From Euglena gracilis (lineage: Eukaryota; Euglenida; Euglenophyceae; Euglenales): 64,000 nucleotides of DNA. The notes beneath the pieces were generated by a model that was given only the letters and a program-made list of their open reading frames with translations, ran no database searches and was not told where the DNA came from. The position numbers and the translations under genes are program-made. Shown here one piece after another: positions 42,275-52,455 of this stretch. Location: assembly GCA_039621445.1 (NCBI GenBank), contig CP154956.1, forward strand, positions 75,306,192-75,370,191, in the 5' to 3' direction. The number at the start of each line of letters is the position of its first letter. Position 1 is the stretch's first letter.

Positions 42275-44410
42275 ACACCGGAATTCCTTGTGTTTCCAAG
42301 TCGTTTTTGGGGGTAAATCCCTTGTGTTTCCAAGTTGTTTTGGGGGGCAAATCCCTATTGTTGTTCAACTGTTCTAGGGCCCCAAAATAGCATAATCCCT
42401 TGTGTTTCCCAGTCATTTTGCGGGGCAAGTCCTTTGTGTTTCCAAGTCATTTTAGGGGGCAAACCCTTTGTGTTTCCAAGTCGTTTTGGGGGGCAAAGCC
42501 CTTGTGTTTCCAAGTCATTTTGGGGGGCAAATCCCTTGTGTTTTCAATTCGTTCTGAGCGGCAAATCCCTTTTGTTGTTCAGCTGCTCGAGGGCCTCAAA
42601 ATAACAAAATCCCTGGGGGCAATTCCCTTGTGTTTCCAAGTTATTTTGCGGGGGCCCCTGAGTTTCCAAGTCGTTTTGAGGGGGCAAATCCCTTTTGTTG
42701 TTCAACTGTTCAAGGTAGGGATGGCTGGCCAAAATTCAAGGCGGATTTTTCAGCAATTAAACACGAAAAAAACGTAAATTTAATGAGTCAAATTTTTTCA
42801 TAATTTTTCACAATTTCCAAACCGCGTAACTGTTGCCGCGGACGGACCAGGCAGTGGGGTGAGGGAGCGGAGTCGGGGTGCCGCATCCCAAGGCCTCTCC
42901 CTTTCCTCCTTACTTTTCCCGTCGAGATGAATCAAAAAACCGTGGCAGGCATTTCACGTCCCTGGGGCTTTAGAAAACCCACATATGGTAAACAGTATTT
43001 AAATATCATAAATAAATATGATATACAGTCGATATAAGGACAGGTGGGGGAGGGTCCAGACCCCCCTGCTGGCCAGGGGGGGGTGGTCGGTGACACCACC
43101 CCCCACATAAACCTTGTACGCCCTCCTTATATCAAACCCTGGTAAACAGTTTCGCAGGGCTGTAAATTCAGGTCAAAAATGGAACTCCCCACCTCATGGT
43201 CTCCAAACCAAAACACCAGGAAAAGACCCCTTGACCAGGTTTTTGGTTAAGTGTTCGGGAAATTTATTCATATAAATTTCAAGGGCCCCAAAATATAAAA
43301 ATTGCTTGTGTTTCCACGTCGTTTTGGCGGGCAAATCCCTTGTTTATCCAAGTCGTTCCCGGGGGCAAATCCCTTTTGTTGTTCAACAGGAGGGCCCCAA
43401 AATAACAAAAACCCTTGTGCTACCAAGGGGGGGCAAATCCCTTGTGTTTCCAAGTCGATTTGGGGGGCAAATACCTTTTGTTGTTCAACTGTTCGAGGGC
43501 CCCAAAATAGCAAAATCCCTTGTGCTTCCAAGTCGTTTTGGGGGGCAAATCCCTTGTGTTTCCCAGTCGATTTGGGGGGCAAATCCCTTTCACTGTTCAA
43601 TTGCTCGAGGGCCTCAAAATACAAAACCCCTGGGGGCAAATCCCTTGTTTCCAAGTTGTTTTGCGGGGGCCCTTGAGTTTCCAAGTCGTTTTGAGGGGCC
43701 AAATCCCTTTTGTTGTTCACTGCTCGAGGGCCCCAAAATAACAAAATCCCTTTTGTTTCCAAGTCGTTTTGGGGGGCAAACCCCTTGCGTTTCCAAGTTG
43801 TTTTGGGGGGGGGGGGGCAAATCCCTTGTGTTTCTGTTGTTTTGGCGGGCAAATGTCATGTGTTTCCAAGTTGTTTTGGGGGGCAAATCCCTTTTTGCCC
43901 CCCCCAAAAATCCTTTGTGTTACCAAGGGGGGGGGGGGCAAATCCCTTGTGTTTCCAAGTCGATTTGGGGGGCAAATCCCTTGTGTTTCCACGTCGTTTC
44001 GGGGGGCAAATCCCTTGTGTTTCCACGTCGTTTCGGGGGGCAAATCCCTTGTGTTTCCAAGTCGTTTTGGGGGGCAAACCCCATTTGTTTCCAAGTTGTT
44101 TTAGGGGGCAAATCCCTTTTGTTGTTCAACAGGAGGGCCCCAAAATAACAAATCCCTTGTGTTTCCAAGGGGGGGCAAATCCCTTGTGCTTCTTTTGGGG
44201 GGCAAATCCCTTGTGTTTCCCAGTCGATTTGGGGGGCAAATCCCTTTTGTTGTTCAACTGGCAAATCCCTTTTGTTTCCAAGTTGTTTTGCAGGGGCAAA
44301 TCCCTTTTGTTGTTCAACAGTAGGGCCCCAAAGTAACAAAATCCCTTGTGTTTCGAAGGGGGGGGGCAAATCCCTTTTGTTGTTCAACTGTTCGAGGGCC
44401 CCAACTGATC
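42275..44410. repeat. CAAATCCCTTGTGTTTCC minisatellite, two blocks
   Basis: Tandem units of roughly 35 bp (CAAATCCCTTGTGTTTCC, AAGTCGTTTT, G run). They alternate with longer units carrying TTTGTTGTTCAACTG and GAGGGCCCCAAAATA. The blocks are 42,275-42,715 and 43,295-44,410. The units lack stop codons in most frames on both strands, so long ORFs of up to 280 codons appear; these are not genes. A related fragment occurs at 49,665-49,730. Confidence 0.93.
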
Positions 44411-44580
44411 GAGGTACCCCCTCCCCAGGACCTGCGTGTACCCCCCAGGACCTAACAGGTACAACAGGTCATGGGGGGGGTACGTACCCCGGGTACGTGC
44501 CCCCCCCCCCAGAACCCAACACCTCATAAGATGTCACTGCAGAGGGAAACAGAGCGGGAACGGTTGCCAAAAGGGGGAGC

Positions 44581-44622
44581 ACGCCGTCGGCCAGCCGTCG
44601 GCCAGCCGTCGGCCAGCCGTGT
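44581..44622. repeat. (CGGCCAGCCGT)3 repeat, copy 1
   Basis: CACGCCGT followed by three 11-bp units and GTG. The same block recurs at about 45,324-45,365. Confidence 0.9.
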
Positions 44623-45323
44623 GACTCACAGGAAAATGACCCGAGCCACAGCCTTGCAACGCAAAAACAATTTCGCCGCCAATCTCCGTTCAAGGTCATG
44701 TTCATCGTTGGTGGAGGCTGCATTTTTGCCCATTTGAAGTCATTTTTCGTCAATTTTTGTCAATTTTGCCAATTTTGGACTTTTTTTTAACCAAATTTTG
44801 ACCATTTCAGTCATTTTGGGGGGGTCATTCTATAGTCATTGTGAAGGGTTATTTGCCTACATATTATTTGAATGACTAAAAAATGTTCAGCTGGTGTCCC
44901 ACTGGCAAACTTTACCTAATAATGGACAAAAAAAAGGCTCAAATATTGTGTGAAATGGTTTCAAGTGACTCAAAATTGTAGCCTCTCTTGTAGAATTCGA
45001 AAGATAATTCAAAACGAACATCCGAAATTAAGATTTGGCACCCAACATGAAGCATTTGCACACCAAATTTAGGCATTAGGTGCTGAAAGTAGGCAAATTT
45101 CTCCCCGAAATATGCATTTGCCACTCATGCCAACCCAAATTGTGCATTTTCCACATGAAAATGGGATTTTACACCCAAAATTAGGCATTTGCCTAGGAAT
45201 TTACACATGAAATTAGGAATTTCCTCCTCAAAATTAGGAATTTTCCTCTCAAAATTCGGAACTGGCACGCCAAATTAGGCATTTGCCACCCATATGGGAT
45301 AGACAACCTGACCCGGCTTCCGT

Positions 45324-45365
45324 CACGCCGTCGGCCAGCCGTCGGCCAGCCGTCGGCCAGCCGTG
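45324..45365. repeat. (CGGCCAGCCGT)3 repeat, copy 2
   Basis: Near-identical to the block at 44,581, about 740 bp away in the same orientation. The flanks differ. Confidence 0.9.
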
Positions 45366-45426
45366 TGCTCCCCCAAAGATTGTTAACGCTGGAATGTTCT
45401 GGCGCAGGAGGATCATGTTATTTTCC

Positions 45427-46116
45427 TCAACTGTGAACAGTGCTCGATGGATCCCCATGCCATCCCGCAGCTTTCTCATCCATAGCTTTCGTCACCATAG
45501 GGGCAAAGAAAGCAAGGAATTTGGGGAATTGAGAAGCAGAGGACGCCACAATTGGAGGTCCGTCACGGTCTGACACTTTATACAAAAAAGCAAGGGCATT
45601 GAGGTATGTACGGAAAGACAAAACAGGCATGGAACAAACCCGAAAATCTGTTCCAGCTCTCTCCGTACGGGCAGCAACGCAGGCGAGTTGTTGCTCGGGT
45701 GTTGCGTACAACACCCGAGCATCAATGCACCAGCGGGCCCACCATAAAAAACAGTCGTCCAACGTGGCGTGTTGTACCCCATGGGCTGCGCAAACCCCCA
45801 TGCATTCCATAAAACAAGTCAGGGCAGCCATGCAGTCGCGATGGCAATCTTTTGACGAGACCAGATCTGGGGGGAGTTCACCAAGCAAATCATCAACTTC
45901 CTCGGATGGAGATTTCACCTTTTGGAGGGCTTCCACAAACTGCTTAACAGTGGGAGGGGCAGGCCTGTGCCTTAGCGAGGTTAGCCAGGCGCAACATGGC
46001 TGTGAAGGGTGTGAAGGCGTTTTGTAACACGTTTTTCTGTAATGTACACATGTTACCAAAAAGTGTAAACACACTTTCCGTCCAATGTAAACGAAAAGAG
46101 TAATCACGCTTTCCAT
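45427..46116 (-). CDS. Unassigned ORF, 229 codons
   Basis: An open minus-strand frame. The part from about 45,960 down to the stop at 45,427 looks coding, with mixed amino acids and no simple repeat. It includes TVKQFVEALQKVKSPSEEVD, CFLWWARWCIDARVLY, and SFRTYLNALAFLYKVSD. The first 50 codons lie over the 40-bp repeats at 46,030-46,205 and are probably not translated. I do not recognise a family. The segment around YLNALAFLYK vaguely recalls the helical N-terminal core of tyrosine recombinases, but no catalytic residues are seen. It may be a mobile-element gene fragment or one exon of a longer gene. Confidence 0.35.
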   Translation of the reverse strand: MESVITLFVYIGRKVCLHFLVTCVHYRKTCYKTPSHPSQPCCAWLTSLRHRPAPPTVKQFVEALQKVKSPSEEVDDLLGELPPDLVSSKDCHRDCMAALTCFMECMGVCAAHGVQHATLDDCFLWWARWCIDARVLYATPEQQLACVAARTERAGTDFRVCSMPVLSFRTYLNALAFLYKVSDRDGPPIVASSASQFPKFLAFFAPMVTKAMDEKAAGWHGDPSSTVHS

Positions 46117-46205
46117 ACAACGTACATGTTACAAAACGAGTAAATATGCTTTCCGTACAATTTACATGTGTTACAAAAAGAGTTAACACACTTTCCTGCA
46201 ATGGG
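46030..46205. repeat. About 40-bp tandem repeats, ACACACTTTCC type
   Basis: Four diverged units of TACATGTGTTACAAAAAGAG plus TAAACACACTTTCCGTACAA. Further copies at 46,985-47,050 pass into an inverted repeat of ACAAACACGGT at about 47,041-47,076. Confidence 0.85.
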
Positions 46206-46542
46206 GGTGAGTCGGGTTGCGGGGGGGGTTGCGGGGGGGTTGCGGGGGGGGGGGAACCGATTTTTCCAGGTCAAAATTAGGAATCACCAAGTCGCAAAAT
46301 TTGGATGATGCCACCAAAAATTAGGCATTTCTACACATCAAATTTGGATTTCGGTTCCAAATTGGGCATCGCAAAATTTTGACCCATTTGCCCTTATTGG
46401 AGCCAAAAATGTGCACGACAACTATATTTCAACCAAAAATTAGGCATCTCCCACCCGAAAGAAATTTTCCCAGAACTGGGCCTCCGGTCGGGTTGCGGGG
46501 GGGTTGCGGGGGGGGGGGGGTGCGGGGGGGGGGCAACCCCAA

Positions 46543-46990
46543 TGTAACGTGCCCCCCCCTATTTGTCACCCCCCCCTAATAGTCGCCCCCCCCCCCTTGG
46601 GGGGCGACAATTAGGGGGGGGTTACCCTCCCCCCCCCTCTCCGAGGGCCTCGCCACGCCATTTACCCCCCCTCCCCCCCCCCCTAGCCGGACCCCCTCGC
46701 CACGCCACCGGCGATTTTCGCGATTTTTTGAACGAAAATTTTGTTGGCGACCATGGTACACCCCCCCCCCCCCCCCTGGTCGCCGACCCCCTCGCCACGC
46801 CATTTCCCCCCCCCCCCCCCCCCTATTCGGACCCCCTCGCCACGGCGTACCAACCCCCCCCCATGGACCCATGGAAATGTGGGGTGAATTGAGTAACCCC
46901 CCCCCCTAATTGTCACCCCCCCCCTAATAGTCGCCAGGGGGGTCAAAACGCTCCCAGGGGGGTGCCATATAGGGGGGGGGGTCACGTTAC
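46543..46990. mobile_element. C-rich TIR element, GTAACGTG ends
   Basis: Left end GTAACGTG followed by a C run and TATTTGTC; right end ATATAGGGGGG then GGTCACGTTAC. The interior carries CCATGGACCCATGGAAA and GTGGGGTGAATTGAGTAACC, as in the shorter relative at 48,826-49,035. There is no ORF. Confidence 0.7.
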
Positions 46991-47231
46991 ACGTGTTACC
47001 AAAAAGAGTAAACACACTTTCCATACAATGTACACGTGTTACAAACACGGTATATTTGCATTGTACCGTGTTTGTGACACGGTGCAATTGCAATGTACCA
47101 AGGTACCCCATTTTTGTACATTTGTGTTTACTATAATCGGCATTTTTTTGCGCAAATCACGTTGACTTGAACACGGTTTTCACTACCAGTGTACATTGTG
47201 GACTCTGAACACGGTTTCAACATTGTTTCGT

Positions 47232-47304
47232 GTTCTGATCCCGCTTTTTTACCAGGAAAACCGGGGGCGCCCCCGGTTTTCCTGGTAAAAAGCGGGATCA
47301 GAAC
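47232..47304. repeat. 73-bp almost perfect palindrome
   Basis: GTTCTGATCCCGC, a T run, ACCAGGAAAACCGGGGGC, and then immediately the reverse complement. The only difference is six T in the left arm against five A in the right arm. There is no spacer, so it could extrude as a cruciform or fold as an RNA hairpin. Confidence 0.97.
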
Positions 47305-47439
47305 CCAAAACACCTTACAGAAAAATCGGGGACCCTGTGCTTACCCTGTATTTCGGGGGGACCCCCTTACCCTTATTCAGGCTGAATACGGGTGACCCCC
47401 CCTAAAAAATGAAAAATCGCGTGTTTTCCTTGTGTGATG

Positions 47440-47742
47440 TACCATGCCCCCCCCCCATATTGTACCCCCCCCCCATAATGTACCCCTCCCCCCACCCCCC
47501 CGAAAAATTTTTGACCAAAAACCGGCCGCCGAAGGCGGCCGGAAGATTTTTTCGAGTCGGTGAAAATTCGGTGGATCTTAGTTTTCTGGCCGCCATCGGC
47601 GGACGCAAAAAAAATGGGCAAAAAAATGCCTGTACCCCCCCTCTGAGGGACCCCCCCCCCCATAATGTACCCCCCCCATAATGTACCCCTCCCCTCGAAA
47701 ATGGCTCCCAGGGGGGGGTACAATATGGGGGGGGGCATGGTA
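47440..47742. mobile_element. C-rich TIR element, TACCATGCCCC ends
   Basis: The left end TACCATGCC(C)nATATTGTACCCC matches the right end inverted over more than 30 bases. The inside has CATAATGTACCCC repeats and a short GGCCGCCGAAGGCGGCC palindrome. No clear target duplication and no ORF are seen. Confidence 0.75.
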
Positions 47743-48825
47743 TACCCGACAAATACAGGGCAGGCGATCAGACCCCTAATTCACTATTATAGATGTTTCG
47801 GGTGTATCCCCCTCAGTCTGAATAAGTGCTGAACTCTTTCATAGTGGGCACGCCTGTTTTTTTTGAAGTTGTTTTTTTTTGTTTTTTTTTAATTCTAACA
47901 ATGTTTTTTTTAAAAAAAACAAAAAAAAACGCCCACTGGGTTTTGCATGGAAAATTTTTTGAATGAACATTTTCAATCATTTTTGGCCACTTCTGGGTGA
48001 TTTCTGCCAAAAACTTCCTTCCACAAAAATGAAAAAAGTCATAAAATTCCATTTTTGTTGCATTTTGGGATGTATTTGACCATTTTTTGGCAGTTTTTGA
48101 ACTGAGTAGGATTCAAAGTATGGTTTGGGAGTTTCATAACGAGTTTTTTCAATGAAATTTTCCTTTTGTTTTTTTTTGATGTTTTTTTACTGTTTTTTTT
48201 AAAAAAAACACGTTGTTTTGTTTTTTTTAAAAAAAACAAAAAAATGCCCACTATGAGCTCTTTACATGTGTCACGGTGCAACCCAGCCCAGTCGAGATGC
48301 ACGAGCCGAAAAACACTCATTTTCGGCTCAAGAATATATTTTCTGCGCCTCGGAGGCCAAAAATCATCGATTTGGGCTTTTTTTTGATTTTTTTTTTGAC
48401 CCGGAAATGACCCAAAATGCATGCATTTCGAACCAAAAATGGGGGGGGGGCGAAAACTGTTTTTCCGGGTTGGGGAGGCCCGGAAAAAACTGTTTTCGAG
48501 CCGAAGAAAACATCGTTTGGGGCAAAAAAAAATAGATTTTTTCCCCGAAAACCGAAGATTCGGAAGCTTGCCGCATTGTACAGGGTCGTAAATCGGCCAC
48601 ATCTCGGGCTTGGCGGGGAGTTACAGGGAAATCAAACGCCATTTAGACAGGGTGTTCCAAGTGCTTCAATTCAGGTCTACGGACATTTCCTTTTTTTCTT
48701 TGATTTTGCTTCATGTCCGAGATATTTTGAAAACATTGATTTTTTTTAACCCCAAAAACAGCCCAAAATGGCCCCTGAAATGGGCCAAACCGTAACTCGA
48801 GCTCAGCGACCCCCCTCCTAATTGG
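47743..48825. other. AT-rich spacer
   Basis: Contains long A/T runs, including imperfect T/A foldbacks near 47,900-47,935 and 48,190-48,240. A unit at 48,590-48,770 shares CGTAAATCGGCCA, TTCAATTCAGGTC and GAGATATTTTG with units near 24,900 and 25,130. No gene is supported. Confidence 0.45.
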
Positions 48826-49042
48826 CTAACGTGACCCCCCCCCCTATTTGTCACCTCCCCCTAATAGTCGCCCCCCCCCCCTGGGGGGGCGACAATTAGG
48901 GGGGGGTTACCCATGGACCCATGGAAAGTGGGGTGAATTGAGTAACCCCCCCCCTAATTGTCACCCCCCCCCCCTAATAGTCGCCAGGGGGGTCAAAACG
49001 CCCCCAGGGGGTGCCATATAGGGGGGGGGTCACGTTAATTGG
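48819..49042. mobile_element. C-rich TIR element with 7-bp direct repeats
   Basis: The element at 48826-49035 has ends CTAACGTGACCCC and GGGGTCACGT and lies between TAATTGG repeats at 48819-48825 and 49036-49042. It is a shorter relative of the element at 46,543-46,990, sharing the CCATGGACCCATGGAAA segment and the CTAATTGTCACC/CTAATAGTCGCC units. Confidence 0.78.
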
Positions 49043-50194
49043 TTTCCGGGGCGAGACCTACCAATTTCGGCAAGGCCACGAAAAGGGCTCAAAAATCCTC
49101 CAAAAACATTCGTTTCGAAAAATTTAAATTTGTCCTGGTCGATAGAGCGTTTTTTGGCAAGGCTTCCCCCTTTGTACACCCATATTGTGCCCCCCCCCCA
49201 TCTTGTCTGGTCGGAGGTTCTGGGAGGCAGGTCAGTGGGACAATGGGGGGTGGGGGGGGGTAAGCAGCGTTAATTCCCACCATCTGGCAGTGTTCTCTCT
49301 TTCTACATTTTTTTTTGGTTTACAGGTGTTTTGTTTGCATGTCGTTCGAATGCTGTCCCAAAAATTGGCAGAACCACAACTGCTTCCCAAGCGGCAATTG
49401 TCATTTATTTGTCGACATCCCTGTTCATCAAAATGTGTTTTCCATACAGGTTGCTCCCCCCCCGTCTTTCCACACATGAAGGCCCAGTGCGCCATTTTCC
49501 TCCTTCGGTGGAATCTGTCACAAAAGTTCTGATTGAAGGGGCAAATGGCTCCCGGATCTGACCTGGGTGGGGGGGGGAGGATGGGCCAACCTTTGGTTGG
49601 CCCACGGTCGCCAAAGGTCGCTATGGGTATTTCCTACTCAGTTTTTTTTGCATTGTAGCACCGTAGGCAACTGTTCGGCGGCCCTAAAATTACAAAATCC
49701 TTTGTGTGTGCAACTCCTTTTGTTTGTATGTCGCGCTAATTTGCCCGGGTGAACGCTTTTTGACATCGACCAAGGGCGACCTTTGGCGACCGTGGGTCGG
49801 CCTACCCCCCCCCCACCCAGGCCAGATCTACCCCCCAGGGCAAATGGCTTGTTAAAGCCAACTTGGCTTTCTACCCTTCAAAATCAACCCTGTTTTTCTG
49901 CTTTAAAAATCAACAGCAAAATTTCTAGCATGGCAATATCTGCCATTTGGGTGTCCAATGGCAGCGGGGCTGATCCCTCCCAAAAAAAATTCTTTGTTTT
50001 TTTGCTGCCTGTAGGGTTGTGCCAATTAATCGTTTTGGGAAGTCGAACGATTAATTGCGATTAATCGGGGGGTCCCAGACGATTAACGATTAATTGGTCC
50101 ATGTGTGATACTTTCGCAAACCAACCCAAAAAAAATCAAAAAAAATCGTAAAGGTGAGAGCCCTCGTCAACTAAAATTTTTACTTCACTTGAAA

Positions 50195-50265
50195 TGGCGA
50201 ATAGCTCAGTGGTAGAGCATGGGGCTTGTAACCCTACAGTCCCGGGTTCAATCCCCGGTCGTCCC
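50195..50265 (+). tRNA. tRNA-Thr(TGT)-like, array unit 1
   Basis: D arm GCTC...GAGC, anticodon stem TGGGG/CCCTA with loop CTTGTAA, anticodon TGT at 50227-50229. The T arm CCGGG-TTCAATC-CCCGG is perfect. The acceptor stem pairs poorly (TGGCGAA with TCGTCCC), so it may be a pseudogene. The pol III A and B boxes are intact. Confidence 0.55.
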
Positions 50266-50348
50266 CCTTTTGGACATTTTCCCTTTTTTTTTTCAGAAGA
50301 GTGTGTTATTGTATTTAAAAAAAAAGGGTGAGACTTTAGCCACCCACA

Positions 50349-50418
50349 AGGCGAATAGCTCAGTGGTGGAGCATAGGGCTAATAACCGTATGGTCCCGGG
50401 TTCAATCCCGGTTCGCCC
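50349..50418 (+). tRNA. tRNA-Ile(AAT)-like, array unit 2
   Basis: The acceptor stem pairs at six of seven positions (AGGCGAA with TTCGCCC). Anticodon loop CTAATAA gives AAT at 50381-50383, with one mismatch in the anticodon stem. The T loop is one base short. It lies 154 bp after unit 1 with the same downstream text (CTTTTGGACnTTTTCCC). Confidence 0.55.
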
Positions 50419-50483
50419 CCTTTTGGACTTTTCCCTTTTTCAGAAGAGTCTGGTATTGTGTCAAAAAGGAATGTGTGGTCAGA

Positions 50484-50554
50484 AGGCGAATACCTTAGTG
50501 GTAGAGCATAAGGGTAACAACTCTACGGTCCCGGGTTCAATCCCCAGTCGTCCC
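50484..50554 (+). tRNA. tRNA-Val(AAC)-like, array unit 3
   Basis: Anticodon loop GTAACAA gives AAC at 50516-50518. The D arm starts CCTT rather than GCTC and the acceptor stem is mismatched, so it is probably not functional as a tRNA. It is followed by TTTTT, a pol III terminator. Confidence 0.4.
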
Positions 50555-50635
50555 CTTTTTAGACATTTTCCCTTTTTCAGAAGAGTTTGTTTAGTGTTTA
50601 AAAGAAAATGTGTCGGAAATGTGAAATCCACCAAA

Positions 50636-50665
50636 AAGCGAATAGCTCAGTGGTGGAGTATAGGC
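50636..50665 (+). pseudogene. Truncated tRNA-like unit 4
   Basis: Only the acceptor 5' strand and D arm (AGCGAATAGCTCAGTGGTGG) remain before unrelated sequence. It marks the end of the array. Confidence 0.7.
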
Positions 50666-51797
50666 AAAGGCCGTTTTTCAAAGGCCGAGCAAAGTCGGTT
50701 TTTCAGTGCTGGGAGTTTTGAGGGCAAATGTGATGTGCCGACCCCCCCCCGGGGGGGGGGGGTGATTGACAGTTTTCCGCCAAAAAAAAGCGACTGACTT
50801 TTCGAAGAATGTAATGGCTGGTCAGTGAGAAAATGTGTGGACTGGACCCAGACACAGGAGGCAAAGCACTTGGATTGGACAGCCAAATTCCTTCTGTTTC
50901 TATTGTGCTCATTGCTTTTTAGCTTTTTTCCGCCGAGGCATACATGGAATATCGTACAGTCGCAAAATGTTCATGCGAACCGACATGAGGGCACGAATAC
51001 TCTCCTCGGAGAGGCAGGAACGGAGGTCAGAATGAAGCAAACTTTGTGCAGAAAAGCTCTTTTGCAGGGTGTCGCCCAGAGTCATGGTTCCCCCCCCCCC
51101 AGGACCCCCCAGGACCCCCCAGGACCCCTCCCCCCCAAGACCTCCCAGGACCCCCCCAGGACCCCCACAGGGGGGCAATACCCACACGACCACTGATCGT
51201 GGAGTTCCGGGCGCCTCCGGACCCCCCATTTGTCAGGAATAAGCGATAAGCGACACACACTTTCCACACACGCCTCTGAAGGGGCCATACTGAAAATTGC
51301 AATTGCAACTTTTGAGAGGAGCGGTGGAGCAGGGTATGATGAGCAGGGGGGGGGGGGCAAAAATTGGTGAAATTTTGGTTGCAGTTGCACCTCACATCAG
51401 TGTCATACCCTGGATACTTGTAAGGCGATGGATCGCCAATACTGGACAGGGTGTGGGCATTCTGTCGGAGGGGACAGAGCGCCAAGTCGAGCCACCCATT
51501 GGCCCCATTGCGCTCTCAAGGAGGGCAAAAATTCTCCTGTGTGGCCCATTTTTTTGAGCAAAGGGATGCAGAAGGTTGTCAACAACGAGGAAATTTTGGT
51601 GAGATCACAGGTTCACTCATTGCAGGGGGGGGTTGCAGGTTCACTCATTGCACTGTTTTGAACAAAAATGGCGAGGTTGGCGTTTATTATGAAAAAGTGA
51701 ACGTGTGGGGGAAAAGGCACGTTTTTTCCCCGAAAAATGCAAATTTTTCTGTTGTCAAACCACCAACAAAAGTTGGATAAAATGGGTTACGAAACTT

Positions 51798-51869
51798 CAT
51801 ACATGGTGGGGCTCGAACCCACGACCTCACAGCTGTGAAGTATGCGTTGTACCACTGAACTACATGTAT
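51798..51869 (-). tRNA. tRNA-Val(CAC)
   Basis: The seven-base acceptor stem ATACATG/CATGTAT is perfect. The T arm GTGGG-TTCGAGC-CCCAC is perfect. Anticodon loop TTCACAG gives CAC; the anticodon stem CATAC/CTGTG has one C-C mismatch next to the loop. The D arm has three pairs. It lies inside the hAT-like element, on the strand opposite the array. This is the best-formed tRNA in the window; no intron is seen. Confidence 0.72.
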
Positions 51870-52299
51870 TGTTACTCAACAGGAACATTTTCCATAATAA
51901 CCTTTGTCTTGAACATTGGGATGTATGACATGGTGAGATGTTGTCTTGTTTCCGTTGACCTGTTTTTGTGGACCGATTAATCTCCCCCCACCGAACGATT
52001 CGATTAATCGGCGGCCACGGACGATTAGTCGATTAATCGATTAATCAAATCTACCCTACTGCCTGAAGGGCAGTAAGATGATGACAGTGCATTGCCACAC
52101 AGATTTTAAGCTGTCAAAACAGTTACTAACTCAAAACATATTTAAATTGAGATTGCCGCCCGAATGTCGGCAAGACGGTGCCGCCCCCCCCCCCCCAAAA
52201 TGGGTCGAAATTCTGAAAATACTGAAGCAACATTGACAGGGGGATAAAAAGTTTTTGAAACGCCCCATCAAATAGGAATTTGCTTTTTAACAAACTCCA

Positions 52300-52455
52300 C
52301 CTGCAGTTTAAGGCTGTGTTTATGGCAACATGCCTTTGGTCAAAGGCTGTGTTTCTTAACACAGCCTTTGGCGCGTCAAAGGCTGTGTTTAGAAACACAG
52401 CTTTCTACCAAAGGCTGTGTTTAGAAACACAGCTTTCTACCAAAGGCTGTGGAAA
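52300..52455. repeat. AAAGGCTGTGTTT hairpin repeats
   Basis: A perfect 13-bp-arm hairpin CAAAGGCTGTGTT-TCTT-AACACAGCCTTTG at 52341-52370. It is followed by two tandem 32-bp hairpin units CAAAGGCTGTGTTTAGAAAC-ACAGCTTTCTAC (about 52,378 and 52,410) and partial units on either side. Confidence 0.9.

Larger units (their letters stand above)
50005..52064. mobile_element. hAT-like nonautonomous element carrying tRNA genes
   Basis: The left end TAGGGTTGTG starts at 50012 and the right end is CTACCCTA at 52051-52058. Both are followed inward by ATTAATCG repeats (50,024-50,095 and 51,976-52,045). CTGCCTG is repeated on both sides (50005-50011 and 52059-52065). AGGG-type termini with subterminal ATTAATCG words are typical of hAT elements; the family normally duplicates 8 bp, and an 8-bp reading has one mismatch. 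No transposase ORF is seen inside. The cargo is a four-unit tRNA-like array at 50.2-50.7 kb and a tRNA at 51.8 kb on the other strand. Confidence 0.75.

Noticed and set aside
43306-44336. 280- and 208-codon plus ORFs rich in FPSRFGGQIP
   Set aside because: The minisatellite is open in several frames and both strands, with no start context or family match.
42275-44410. CRISPR array
   Set aside because: Regular units without unique spacers of constant length, in a eukaryotic genome; this is a minisatellite.
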